Assembly (NCBI RefSeq): GCF_026341855.1
Contig: NZ_JAPENW010000001.1
Coordinates: 6,811,001-6,875,000, forward strand
Direction of reading: 5' to 3'
Origin: Streptomyces sp. NBC_00568
GTDB lineage: Bacteria; Actinomycetota; Actinomycetes; Streptomycetales; Streptomycetaceae
Length of the DNA: 64,000 bases
A model generated the notes under the pieces. It searched no databases. It saw only the letters and a program-made list of their open reading frames with translations, and was not told the DNA's origin. Both the position numbers and the translations under genes were made by a program. This document shows positions 25,820 to 34,613 of the stretch, piece by piece (within the stretch, counting starts at the first letter, position 1; the number at the start of each line of letters is the position of its first letter).

Positions 25820-27757
25820 CTACGGAGACGGGGCCTCGCGCAGGTGCGCCTCGAGGTCGCCTGTCTGCACCGAGGCAACGGGCCGGTCGCAGGCGGTGGC
25901 GAGGACGTCGGAGTACGTTTCGAGGCGGCGTAGCAGTTCGCGTTTGCCGCCCTTGCGGTTGGCTGGGGTGCGGAGCTGGTTGATCGATGCGACCAAGCGC
26001 TGGGTGCTGGAACCCGATTCCCTCAGGGCGCCGAGCATGGGGCTGTGAAGGTGATCGCCCTGGGTGACATGAGTCCAGATCAGCACGGTCGCGGTGTCAC
26101 GGGTGGGAGAGGTGACACCCTGGCCGAACTGCTCCAGATCGAGGCAGAGTTCGGCCCAGTCGCCAGCCGGGATCTGCCAGGACGAAAGAAGTTCCCGGCG
26201 TCGCCCGTAGTGAACACGATCCGTGCCGCAGTCCAATTGGCTGGCTACACTTTCGACGGCCCGCTCAAAGTCCGGCCACAGATCCTGTGAATTCAACTCC
26301 TGCCTGATGACTTTGAGAGACTGCTGCGCGGTGTTCCACGGGATATGAAGAGCCTTTGCGCAATCGGGCCAGGTGCCACCGCCACTCATTTCCGCGAGCT
26401 TGAGCGCCGAAACGCGCCGCAGGTGCCGCACCTTCCAGGCGGTGCGCTGCGCCCACCGGGACAACATTTCGTTGAAGGGACCAGAGAGCCATACGTACGG
26501 CAGGAGAGCGGGTACATGGTCGATTCCGAAGTGGCTCTGACGCGAGGGAATGCGCTGCCGCGCGTGCCGGTGGCCGCCAGCACGGTAGAACCCCTGGGAA
26601 CGACGCAGCAGGGCACGTGCCACCGCAGGGGAGGTGTCCATCCGTCGCAAAGAGGCGCCGATGTTGCCGGGAATGCGGCTGAACGTGGACGCAGCGAGCG
26701 GTCGGACGCGATCGGTGATCCCGGCGTCATCGCGTTCCTCGTGACCGAGGAGGGCGTCGGCGGCAACGAGCAGTGCCGCGCACTCGGTTGGATCTTCGGG
26801 GGCATCCCAGGCGATGGGCGCGCGTCCGTTGAGCTCAGGAGCGTGGTGGCGAGGGGCAGCAGTGGAAACGTGGTGGTCGATCAGGTCAGCCAGCGACGTC
26901 GAGGGCGCGTATTGCGCACCATCTGGCCAGCTGAGCCGGATCAGATGTGCAGCGACGATGAGATCGGGAAAGAAGTAGTGATCCAAGGCTGACTGTTCGG
27001 AATTGGCGGTCGATTGACCACACATCAGACGTTGATCTATGCGGCGCTGTAGAGCCAGCAGAATGGACAGATCTGCTTCGGGCACGCGCGCGATCTGGTG
27101 GTCGTGGTCCAGGCGGGCAGCGCAGGGGGAGGCCGGAGTGCCGTGAAGATCAGACACAAGGCGTCGGCATCGGGCCGGATGCAACCCGCTCGTAGCGCGA
27201 TGCGTGATCAGTCCTTGACGCTCTGTGTTCGGCGGTCGATTCGGCGTGCCACCACAGCGCGGGCATGTATGGGAGAGCATGGTGCGGTGCGTGACGCAGG
27301 CGTACGAGACGGGAAGATGCCAGCGCAGTTTCCAGGGACCGCCATTGAGAGTTTGGATGGGACTTCCGTTCCCGGAAAGACAGGCGGCACAGTATCGACT
27401 GGAAATGCTGGCGGCCCACGACTTCCGCGCGGCAGTGGTGTTGCGGCTGCCGTCGATCCGTACGGATGCCAGTGGCGGGTAGACGGCAGCAAAGGACGAC
27501 AGCGTCAGTGCGTTGGCTTCCTCCACGCTCAAGCGGGTAGTCGCGGCGAATGACCCGATCCGCTCGGCGGGCAAGGAGATCAGGTACTCGGCTGGTAGCC
27601 GATTTTGATGATGGATCAGTCCGCACAGGCGCGCAATCCTGGTGGGAGAGCGCTCCAAGCGGTAGGCCAGCCGCAGAAGCAGCTGCGTGCAGCACACCGC
27701 CACGTCCTCGGCCGCGGATCTGGCTGTCGCCGACTGGGAACCCTTCGACCCGCTCAT
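25820..27757 (-). CDS. tniQ: TniQ-family transposition protein
   Basis: About 645 residues. The N-terminal TniQ domain is clear: LLLRLAYRLERSPTRIARL, then SRYCAACLSGNGSPIQ, WKLRWHLPVSYACVTHR and MLSHTCPRCGG, which form the family's zinc-binding Cys/His ribbon. The long C-terminal part includes a helix-turn-helix-like GGTWPDCAKALHIPWNTAQQSL. TniQ/TnsD proteins choose the target for Tn7- and Tn5053-type transposons. The start is uncertain: the frame is open to 27856, ATG 27757 leaves room for a divergent promoter, and a frameshift near 27690 may have damaged the first residues. Base composition is less GC-rich than the flanks. It sits inside the left transposon end without partner tniA or tniB. 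Confidence 0.8.
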   Translation of the reverse strand: MSGSKGSQSATARSAAEDVAVCCTQLLLRLAYRLERSPTRIARLCGLIHHQNRLPAEYLISLPAERIGSFAATTRLSVEEANALTLSSFAAVYPPLASVRIDGSRNTTAARKSWAASISSRYCAACLSGNGSPIQTLNGGPWKLRWHLPVSYACVTHRTMLSHTCPRCGGTPNRPPNTERQGLITHRATSGLHPARCRRLVSDLHGTPASPCAARLDHDHQIARVPEADLSILLALQRRIDQRLMCGQSTANSEQSALDHYFFPDLIVAAHLIRLSWPDGAQYAPSTSLADLIDHHVSTAAPRHHAPELNGRAPIAWDAPEDPTECAALLVAADALLGHEERDDAGITDRVRPLAASTFSRIPGNIGASLRRMDTSPAVARALLRRSQGFYRAGGHRHARQRIPSRQSHFGIDHVPALLPYVWLSGPFNEMLSRWAQRTAWKVRHLRRVSALKLAEMSGGGTWPDCAKALHIPWNTAQQSLKVIRQELNSQDLWPDFERAVESVASQLDCGTDRVHYGRRRELLSSWQIPAGDWAELCLDLEQFGQGVTSPTRDTATVLIWTHVTQGDHLHSPMLGALRESGSSTQRLVASINQLRTPANRKGGKRELLRRLETYSDVLATACDRPVASVQTGDLEAHLREAPSP

Positions 27758-27841
27758 CCACCACGAGCACATCCACAGCCGACTACCGGACCGCATCCGG
27801 CACCCCGGCCCAGCAGAGTGCGGACGGAAGGCGGCCCGGCC

Positions 27842-28321
27842 GTGACACGGCACCACGCCATCGAGATCATGCTGACCCGGCCCGCCACCGCCGCCGAACT
27901 ACACCGCGCCCGCCGCGCAGTGCCACTGGCAACCAACGCGGAGCGCACCCGGCTGATGGCTGTACAGCGGGCCAAGAATCCCAGCCGCGCCCTACGGACG
28001 CTGCGCCACCAGCTCGACGCGCTGCTACCCATCGACGTCCTGACCACGCATTACCCGGACGAGCACGGCCAGGTCCGGCTCAACCTCACTCTCAGCCACG
28101 CTGCTCGCACAGCCGTCCGCCGGGCTGCAGCCACCCGGGGCCAACGGCCTCAGGACTTTCTCAGCCAGAGTGTGACGGCAGCCCTTGCCCGGCACGAACG
28201 ACAACGAGCCCAGCGCCTGACGACACATCTGGAAGGCCTGCAGGCCCACTACTCCGCCGAGGAGGTACTGCTCAGTGCAGCCAGCGCCCTTCACTGTCGA
28301 CGCGTACCACCGAACCGGTAG
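27842..28321 (+). CDS. Hypothetical protein with possible ribbon-helix-helix segment
   Basis: A 159-residue protein starting at GTG with GGAAGG upstream. The middle segment RLNLTLSHAARTAVRRAAAT, followed by RGQRPQDFLSQSVTAALA, has the strand-helix-helix pattern of ribbon-helix-helix DNA-binding proteins, flanked by helical Arg/Ala-rich parts. I do not recognise the family. It is divergent from tniQ, and its stop overlaps a possible GTG start of the helicase remnant (TAGTG), suggesting a former operon. Confidence 0.6.
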   Translation: MTRHHAIEIMLTRPATAAELHRARRAVPLATNAERTRLMAVQRAKNPSRALRTLRHQLDALLPIDVLTTHYPDEHGQVRLNLTLSHAARTAVRRAAATRGQRPQDFLSQSVTAALARHERQRAQRLTTHLEGLQAHYSAEEVLLSAASALHCRRVPPNR

Positions 28322-29918
28322 TGCTCCTAAGGCGCTCCACAGATCCGACCGCCAGCACGATTCCCTTCCTCACTTTCGCGGAGTCTCTGTTGCCCACCCC
28401 GACCGACGAACAGATCGATGCAGCAGACGCCTTCCGGGCAGGCCACCACCTTGTACTGCAAGCAGGCGCCGGCACCGGAAAGACCAGCACACTGAACCTG
28501 CTCGCCACCGACACCACACGCCGCGGCCGCTACCTCGCCTTCAACAAGGACATCGCCCGCGACGCCTCATCCCGTTTCCCCCGCACAGTGCTGTGCAGAA
28601 CTGCCCACGCCACGGCCTACGCAGGACTCGGCCACCGTTATACCCACCGCCTGAACAGCCCCCGCCAGCCCGCATGGAAGACCGGCCAGGCTCTCGGCAT
28701 CACACGAGCCATCCGCATCGGTGAACACCAGATCAGCCATCGGACCCTGTCCCACACCGTGCTACGGACCGTGACCCGCTACTGCTACTCCGCCGACCGC
28801 ACCCTGACCCACCGCCACGTACCGCAACTGCGCGGCCTGAGAACCCCCGCCGAACAAGCCCAACTGGCAGCCGAAGTAGTGCCGTCGCAATGAGAGCCTG
28901 GGCCGACCTGCAGGACCCCGATCAGGGTGTCGTCCGATTCGAACACGACCACTACCTGAAAATGTGGGCCCTGACCGAACCGAAGATCGACGCAGACTTC
29001 GTCTTCCTCGATGAAGCCCAGGACACGAACCCGGTACTGGAGAACATCTTCGTCGCCCAACGCGACCACGCCCAGCTCGTGATGGTCGGCGACTCCGCCC
29101 AGGCCATCTACGGCTAGCGAGGCGCCCGCGACGTAATGACGGCCTTCGACGCTACGCCGCTCACCCTCACCCGTTCCTTCCGCTTCGGCCCCCGTCTGGC
29201 CGAGCAGGCCAACCGCTGGCTCGAACTCGCCGACGCGCCCATCCGCCTGACCGGCACCGAGAGCATCTCCACCGAGGTCGGCACCATCGCCCACCCCGAC
29301 GCCGTGCTGTGCCGCACCAACATCGGAGCCATGAGCGAAGTCCTGAGCCTGCTTGCCGCGGGCCACCGCGTGGCGCTCACCCGCGGGGGAGACACCCTGT
29401 CCAGGCTGGCTCTTGCCGCGCGCGATCTCAAGGAGGGCCGCCGCACCAACCACCCCGAACTCGTCCTGTTCACCTCCTGGGGCGAAGTGCAGGACTATGC
29501 AACCTACGATCCCGCCGGAGGAGATCTCCAGCCCTTTGTCGACCTCGTCGACACACACGGACCTGATGCCATCCTTTCCGCCGTCGACGAACTCATCGAC
29601 GAGAAACACGCCGACGTGACGGTCTCCACCGCGCACAAGGCCAAAGGCCGTGAATGGGCCGCCGTCAGAATTGCCGACGACTTTCCCCCGCCCAAGGACA
29701 CCGACCAACACGATGCTCAAGGCCGCCCGGTCCCGGAACCGGTCTGCGACACGGATGCGCGCCTCGCGTACGTTGCCGTCACCCGCGCTCGCCGCCAACT
29801 CGATCTTGGCGGTCTAGCGTGGATTGACACGCATCTCACAACCTCGAACGAGCCCGAGCCCTCGCGATGTGTACCCCACGACAAACGTAGCCGGGAATCA
29901 GCGGTTGGTCCGGCGTAA
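28321..29918 (+). pseudogene. UvrD-like superfamily 1 helicase, broken by a frameshift and a TAG stop
   Basis: Three collinear pieces of one helicase are visible. Piece one (28321-28893) has PTPTDEQIDAADAFRAG and Walker A VLQAGAGTGKTSTLN. The frame then shifts near 28885. Piece two (28890-29117) has the DEAQDTNP Walker B and GDSAQAIYG. There TAG replaces the conserved Trp codon of the IYGWRGA motif. Piece three (29118-29918, same frame) has LTRSFRFGPRLAEQAN, VSTAHKAKGREW and YVAVTRARRQLDL. A working protein is unlikely unless stop readthrough and frameshifting both occur. It probably served DNA maintenance of the element. Confidence 0.85.
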
Positions 29919-30106
29919 TCGAGTACGTAGAGCGTCTCGCTCATGCACAGCCGGTTGAGTCAGAGCCGCCTGCCAGGCCGGCGTCCGCGTGCCACGGCGG
30001 AAGCTGGCCTGGCTTTGAACTCCCCTCGCGGGGTGCCGCTTGTGACGGTGAGGGACGAGTTCATTAGGTGTCTCTGTATGTGTGGTTGCGGGCCGCCGTG
30101 CCGTGG

Positions 30107-31135
30107 TCAGGGTGCAGCCTGGGGCGGGGTGGAGTGGCGGACGAAGACGGGCTTGAGGTGCTTCTCGGGCAGGGCGTCGGGGAGTTGTTCCCAGTCGAGG
30201 ACGTGGGAGACGACTCGGGCGGGGTCGACGGTGCCGGAGGCGGCGAGGTCGAGGGCGTCGGGGATGTGGGCGCGAACGTTGTCGCGGGCGATGCGCAGGG
30301 TGACGCCGGTGAGGTACATGTCGAGGAGTGGCAGTTCACCGGGGCGGAAGTGGTTGCCGGCTGATTCGCAGATGCCTTCGGGCGCGAGTGACTTGACGGC
30401 GAGGGTGAGCTGGTCGACGCGCCCGGTTGCCTCGACGGCGAGGTCGAAGCCGTGGCGGATCGCTTCGATCGATTCGGCGGTGCGGGCGCCGAAGCCCTCG
30501 GCGAGCTTGCGGTGCTCCGCGTCGGGGTCGACGTAGAGAACGTCGGAGGCGCCGAGGGCGCGGGCGATGTCGCAGACGTACAGGCCGATGCTCCCACGGG
30601 CGACGACCAGGACCCGGGCGCCGGGGCGGGCCTTGAGGTGGGGCGCGACCAGGCGCCAGGACAGCGACCAGTTGTCGCTCGCCGAGGCCATCGCGACCGG
30701 GTCGAGACCGGCGGGCAGGGGCACCAGCATGGCGTCCGCGTACGGGACGCGGACCAGGTCGGAGAAGAGGCCGCCCCAGTTGCCGCCGATCGGCGCGCCG
30801 TACATGGCCATGTGCGGGACCGAGGTGCAGTGGGCGGTGAGTCCGTTGCGGCAGTGGTCGCAGGTGCCGCAGCTGATGGACCAGGGTACGACGACGAGGT
30901 CGCCGGGGGCCACGGTGGTCACCGCGTCGCCGATGTCGGTGACGCGGGCGATGCACTCGTGGCCGAGGGCGAACGGCGGATCGATGAAGCCGTGCCCGGC
31001 CAAGATTGCCGAGTCCACGTCGCAGGAGGTCGCGGCGATCGGTGCGACGATCGCCTCCTGGTCGGACTGGAGCTCGGGGTCCGGGGCCTCGCGCCATTCG
31101 ACCGTGCGGCGGGCGACGTATGTCAGTTCACGCAT
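30107..31135 (-). CDS. Zinc-dependent alcohol dehydrogenase (MDR family)
   Basis: A 342-residue medium-chain dehydrogenase. It has the GHECIARV catalytic-zinc segment, the four structural-zinc cysteines in SCGTCDHCRNGLTAHC, and a nucleotide-binding stretch (RVLVVARGSIGLYVCDIARALGA) in which the usual GxGxxG reads RGSIG. It oxidises an alcohol or reduces an aldehyde; the substrate is unknown. Its start overlaps the tautomerase gene by 8 bp, so they form a two-gene operon divergent from a TetR regulator. First cargo operon inside the island. Confidence 0.88.
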   Translation of the reverse strand: MRELTYVARRTVEWREAPDPELQSDQEAIVAPIAATSCDVDSAILAGHGFIDPPFALGHECIARVTDIGDAVTTVAPGDLVVVPWSISCGTCDHCRNGLTAHCTSVPHMAMYGAPIGGNWGGLFSDLVRVPYADAMLVPLPAGLDPVAMASASDNWSLSWRLVAPHLKARPGARVLVVARGSIGLYVCDIARALGASDVLYVDPDAEHRKLAEGFGARTAESIEAIRHGFDLAVEATGRVDQLTLAVKSLAPEGICESAGNHFRPGELPLLDMYLTGVTLRIARDNVRAHIPDALDLAASGTVDPARVVSHVLDWEQLPDALPEKHLKPVFVRHSTPPQAAP

Positions 31136-31565
31136 CCGCCTGCTCCTTGTTCTGCCGCGCCAGAGCGACCAAGTCGGCGTAGCGGATGACGGAGCCGCCC
31201 GCGCCCCAGGTTCCGTCCTGCTGCTCATGCACGAGCACCCACACTCGCAGCGCGTCGTCGGGGGAGAGGCCGGCGGCTGACAGAACGGTCTTCGTCGCGT
31301 CCTGGACCAGGCCGGCCTTGCGCCGCTCGGACAACGCCCCCCGCGGCACCGTCACCTCCACCAGGAAGCGGGGAGCGTCGTCCTCGGCGGTCCCTTGGGC
31401 GCGTTCGGGCAGCTCGACGAGGTAGCTCCACGCCTGGGCGCGGAAGAAGGCGGTGTCGGGCGCGCCCTCCCAGCGCAGCAGCACGGCCGCAAGGTCGCGC
31501 TGAACGGTGGTGCGGCCCTCTTTGGTGAGGGCTCCGGCAGGCACGGTCAACCGGATCATGGGCAT
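31128..31565 (-). CDS. Fused tautomerase (4-oxalocrotonate tautomerase fold)
   Basis: A 145-residue protein made of two beta-alpha-beta halves: MPMIRLTVPAGALTKEGRTT and RFLVEVTVPRGALSERRKAG are clearly related. Removal of Met1 would expose Pro1, the catalytic base of this superfamily, which fixes the start at 31565. Such enzymes tautomerise 2-hydroxymuconate-type dienols or dehalogenate related acids, fitting a ring-cleavage island. It is co-transcribed with the alcohol dehydrogenase and controlled from two TetR-type operators just upstream. Confidence 0.85.
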   Translation of the reverse strand: MPMIRLTVPAGALTKEGRTTVQRDLAAVLLRWEGAPDTAFFRAQAWSYLVELPERAQGTAEDDAPRFLVEVTVPRGALSERRKAGLVQDATKTVLSAAGLSPDDALRVWVLVHEQQDGTWGAGGSVIRYADLVALARQNKEQADA

Positions 31566-31573
31566 GGCAGCTC

Positions 31574-31626
31574 CTATGACGATCGTTATAGACCTGGGTC
31601 ACGGTAGGCTATGACGGTCGTTATAG
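31574..31626. promoter_or_regulatory. Two 18-bp TetR operators in the tautomerase/tetR divergent gap
   Basis: CTATGACGATCGTTATAG (31574-31591) and CTATGACGGTCGTTATAG (31609-31626) are near-perfect palindromes spaced 35 bp. They occupy the only space between the two divergent starts at 31565 and 31644, so binding should silence both genes. Confidence 0.85.
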
Positions 31627-31643
31627 CGAGAGGGGAGTGCGAG

Positions 31644-32228
31644 ATGGCCAAAGGCGGTGCGCCGTCCCGTGAGCGGATCGTGGCCGGTGCCGCGGACATG
31701 ATCAGTCGGCGCGGCCTGAGTGCGACGAGCATCCGGGAGATGGCCAAGCACGCCGAGGCGCCGCTCGGCTCGACGTACCACTACTTCCCCGAGGGCAAGC
31801 AGCAACTGGCCGCCGAGGCGGTCCGCTTCACGGGCGAGTGGGTCGCGCGGAGGCTGCGCAAGGAGCTGGAACCCGGGCCGGCGGCGGGGCTGCGGGCGTT
31901 TCTGGACCTGTGGCGGAGGATCGTCGTCGAGAGCGACTTCCATGCCGGCTGCCCCGTTCTGGCGGTAGCCATCGAGGAGCCCCCGGCCGACGAGGTGCCG
32001 CCCGCCCTGGTGGCCGCCGCTGAGGTGTTCGAGCAGTGGGAGAGCTTGCTGGCCGCATCGCTGCGGGAGCACGGCGCCGGGGCCGAGCAGGCTGCGCAGC
32101 TCGCCACGCTCATCGTCGCCGCCGTCGAGGGGACGGTGGCGATGTGCCGCGCCAAGCGCAGCACTCAGCCCCTCGATCAGGCCGCCGAACAGCTTCAGGC
32201 CCTCATCGCCACCGCAACCAGGGACTGA
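31644..32228 (+). CDS. TetR-family transcriptional regulator (YcdC/LmrA-like)
   Basis: A 194-residue regulator. Its N-terminal helix-turn-helix reads RRGLSATSIREMAKHAEAPLGSTYHYFPEGKQQLAAEAV, matching the LmrA/YxaF type, with a C-terminal domain containing DFHAGCPVLAVAIEEP. The start at 31644 follows GAGGGGAG. The frame extends upstream but through the operator. Twin palindromes in the divergent promoter make it the likely repressor of the tautomerase-alcohol dehydrogenase operon, induced by an aromatic or dienol metabolite. Confidence 0.9.
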   Translation: MAKGGAPSRERIVAGAADMISRRGLSATSIREMAKHAEAPLGSTYHYFPEGKQQLAAEAVRFTGEWVARRLRKELEPGPAAGLRAFLDLWRRIVVESDFHAGCPVLAVAIEEPPADEVPPALVAAAEVFEQWESLLAASLREHGAGAEQAAQLATLIVAAVEGTVAMCRAKRSTQPLDQAAEQLQALIATATRD

Positions 32229-32323
32229 GCCGAGCCGGGCCCGGCCGACCGGTCTTTCGCCGGGTCGGCCCTCGCTACCAGGAAGGCGGGCGGGAGGAAC
32301 GAAGGAGTGGGGGACTTTGACAA

Positions 32324-32343
32324 CGCCGTGATTTCACGGCGTG
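32324..32343. terminator. Hairpin between convergent tetR and the aromatic operon
   Basis: ACGCCGTGA and TCACGGCGT pair perfectly around two T residues. The site lies between two convergent transcription units and would stop both. A heptamer tandem repeat follows immediately. Confidence 0.6.
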
Positions 32344-32350
32344 ACGTCGT

Positions 32351-32392
32351 CCAGGAGCCAGGAGCCAGGAGCCAGGAGCCAGGAGCCAGGAG
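32351..32392. repeat. Six tandem copies of CCAGGAG
   Basis: A perfect 42-base array of a 7-base unit lies 25 bp from the 3' end of the CoA-transferase gene. Such arrays vary in copy number by slippage. No coding role is seen. Confidence 0.9.
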
Positions 32393-32416
32393 ACGATGGA
32401 GACGACGCAGCGCGGG

Positions 32417-33067
32417 TCAGCAGACGGTGGTGGTGCTGTCCACGCGGATGGGAGCAGTCGTGCGGGCAGTGATGTCCTCGATCGTGACGCCGGGGGCGGT
32501 TTCGACGAGGGCGAGGCCGTCTGGGGTGATGTCGAGGACGCCGAGGTCGGTGATGATGCGATGCACGCACTGTTCTCCCGTGAGCGGGAGGGTGCATTCT
32601 TTGAGGATCTTGGGGCTGCCGTCCTTGGCGGTGTGTTCCATGAGCACGATGACCCGGCGAGCGCCGTGGACGAGGTCCATGGCTCCGCCCATGCCTTTGA
32701 CCATCCTGCCGGGGATCATCCAGTTGGCGAGGTCGCCCCGCGCCGAGACCTGCATGGCACCCAGCACGGCTGTGTCGATGTGGCCACCTCGGATCATGCC
32801 GAAGGAGAGGGCGGAGTCGAAGAAGCTCGCGCCGGGCAGTACGGTGACGGTCTCCTTGCCCGCGTTGATGAGGTCGGGATCGACCTCCGCTTCCGTGGGG
32901 TAGGGCCCCGTGCCGAGGATGCCGTTCTCGGAGTGCAGGACCACGTGCACGCCGGCCGGCAGGTGACCGGGGATCAGTGTCGGCAGGCCGATGCCCAGGT
33001 TGACGTAGGAGCCGTCGGTGAGTTCGGCGGCGGCGCGGGCCGCCATCTGCTCGCGTGTCCAGGCCAT
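32417..33067 (-). CDS. 3-oxoacid CoA-transferase subunit B
   Basis: A 216-residue beta subunit of a family I CoA-transferase. The catalytic glutamate lies in HSENGILGTGP (residue about 47), and the GGHIDTAVLGAMQV block follows. With subunit A it moves CoA from succinyl-CoA (or acetyl-CoA) to a 3-oxo acid such as 3-oxoadipate so that thiolysis can follow. The start overlaps the subunit A stop (TGATG). It is the last gene of the leftward aromatic operon, giving that pathway an exit to central metabolism. Confidence 0.93.
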   Translation of the reverse strand: MAWTREQMAARAAAELTDGSYVNLGIGLPTLIPGHLPAGVHVVLHSENGILGTGPYPTEAEVDPDLINAGKETVTVLPGASFFDSALSFGMIRGGHIDTAVLGAMQVSARGDLANWMIPGRMVKGMGGAMDLVHGARRVIVLMEHTAKDGSPKILKECTLPLTGEQCVHRIITDLGVLDITPDGLALVETAPGVTIEDITARTTAPIRVDSTTTVC

Positions 33068-33822
33068 CAGGAACGTACCGTCCTCTTCTCGATCTTCTTG
33101 TCGGCGGCGTCCTCGGCAGTGAGCGCCACGATCCGCTGGATGTAGATGCCGGGCAGGTGGATCTCGTCGGGGGACAGCTCGCCCGGTTCGGCGAGTTCCT
33201 CGACCTCGGCGATCGTTGTGCGGCCGGACATCGCGGCCAGCGGGTTGAAGTTGGCGGCGGCTCTCCGGAAGACGAGATTGCCGTGGCGGTCGCCGCGCCA
33301 GGCCCGTACGAGGGCGAAGTCGGTGACGATGCCGTGCTCCAGGACGTGTGCGCGGCCCCCGAAGTCGCGGGTCTCCTTGGGCGGGGAGGCCACGGCGACC
33401 GAGCCGTCGGGCCCATGACGCCAGGGGAGTCCGCCCCGGGCGACCTGCGTTCCGACGCCGGCCGGGGTGTAGAAGGCCGGAATACCGGCGCCGCCGGCCC
33501 GCAGGCGCTCGGCCAGAGTGCCCTGGGGTACCAGTTCGACCTCGAGTTCTCCGGACAGGTATTGCCGGGAGAACTCCTTGTTCTCACCCACGTAGGAACC
33601 GGTGACTCGGCTGATGCGGCGCGCGGCGAGGAGAACGCCGAGGCCGCGGTCGTCGACGCCGCAGTTGTTGGAGATGACCTTCAGACCGCTCGTGCCGTGC
33701 GCGTGCAGGGCGCGGATGAGGACTTCGGGTACGCCACTGAGGCCGAAGCCGCCAACGGCCAGCGAGGCGCCGTCGGGGATGTCGGCGACCGCTTCAGTGG
33801 CGCTCGCTCGGACCTTGTTCAT
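33067..33822 (-). CDS. 3-oxoacid CoA-transferase subunit A
   Basis: A 251-residue alpha subunit. Visible family blocks are VGGFGLSGVPEVLI at the N-terminus, the SNNCGVDDRGLGVLL segment and the glycine-rich GGAGIPAFYTPAGVGT. It forms a heterodimer with the adjacent subunit B. Sizes and order match SCOT/PcaIJ-type enzymes. Its start is 11 bp from the stop of the upstream SDR gene within one operon. Confidence 0.93.
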   Translation of the reverse strand: MNKVRASATEAVADIPDGASLAVGGFGLSGVPEVLIRALHAHGTSGLKVISNNCGVDDRGLGVLLAARRISRVTGSYVGENKEFSRQYLSGELEVELVPQGTLAERLRAGGAGIPAFYTPAGVGTQVARGGLPWRHGPDGSVAVASPPKETRDFGGRAHVLEHGIVTDFALVRAWRGDRHGNLVFRRAAANFNPLAAMSGRTTIAEVEELAEPGELSPDEIHLPGIYIQRIVALTAEDAADKKIEKRTVRS

Positions 33823-33833
33823 TCGAAGTCCTT

Positions 33834-34613
33834 TCAGGGGCTCGTGCCGGGCACGACGGCGGACCAGTCGCCGTCGACGACGAGGTCGGCTCCCGTGATG
33901 TGGGCGGCTTCGTCGGAGGCGAGGAGGACGGCGGCGTCGACGACGTCGTCGGGGCCTCCAGCGCGGCCGAGCGGGATCGGGCGGGCGACGGCGCGCACCG
34001 GGTGGTCTTCGCAGAGGAGAGTGGCCCGGGAACCGGCAGTGCCGACTGCACCAGGGCTGACACAGTTCGCGCGGATACCGTACGGGGCGCCCTCAGCGGC
34101 GAGTTGGCGGGTCAGCGCGATGACGGCGCCCCGGGAGGCGGAGTGCGCGGTTGTCCGGTTGGTGAGCGAGCCGGTGAGTCCCGCGGTGGAGCCGAGGGTG
34201 AGGATGCAGCCACGGCTGCGCCGCAGGTGCGGCCAGGCGGATCGGACGGTCAGCCGTACCGAGTCCAGCTCGGCTCGCATGGTGAAGGCGAAGTCCCGGT
34301 AGGGCCGGCTGTCGACCGGTCCGAAGCGGACGGCGCCTGCGTTGGCGTAGACGATGTCGATGCCGCCGAAGGCGTCCACGGCTTCGTGTACCCAGGAGGA
34401 GACGGACTGCTCGTCGGTGACGTCCAGGGGCCCGGGGGTCAGGGCGGTCCCGCCTTCGCGGGCGATGAGCCGCTGCGTGTCGAGTGCCTGCTCGTGCAGC
34501 AGGTCGCCTCCCACGACGAGCGCGCCCTCGGCGGCGAAACGGCGTGCCACGGCTCGGCCCTGGCCGCCGGCGGTGCCGGAGATCAAGGCAACCTTGCCGT
34601 CGAGTCGCCTCAC
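33834..34613 (-). CDS. Short-chain dehydrogenase/reductase
   Basis: A 259-residue SDR starting at GTG, whose ATG-less start overlaps the upstream stop as GTGA. The cofactor motif reads SGTAGGQGRAVAR. The NAG strand is YANAGAVRFG, and the family Ser is in TLGSTAGLTG. The position of the catalytic Tyr of the usual YxxxK reads HSASRGAV here, with Tyr replaced by Ser and Lys by Arg. This departs from the classical active site, so activity as a normal dehydrogenase is uncertain. It may act in a different capacity or pair with the neighbouring SDR. Confidence 0.82.
   Translation of the reverse strand: MRRLDGKVALISGTAGGQGRAVARRFAAEGALVVGGDLLHEQALDTQRLIAREGGTALTPGPLDVTDEQSVSSWVHEAVDAFGGIDIVYANAGAVRFGPVDSRPYRDFAFTMRAELDSVRLTVRSAWPHLRRSRGCILTLGSTAGLTGSLTNRTTAHSASRGAVIALTRQLAAEGAPYGIRANCVSPGAVGTAGSRATLLCEDHPVRAVARPIPLGRAGGPDDVVDAAVLLASDEAAHITGADLVVDGDWSAVVPGTSP

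Noticed and set aside
32351..32392. CCAGGAG array as a CRISPR-like structure
   Set aside because: Units are 7 bases with no spacers, so this is a simple tandem repeat.
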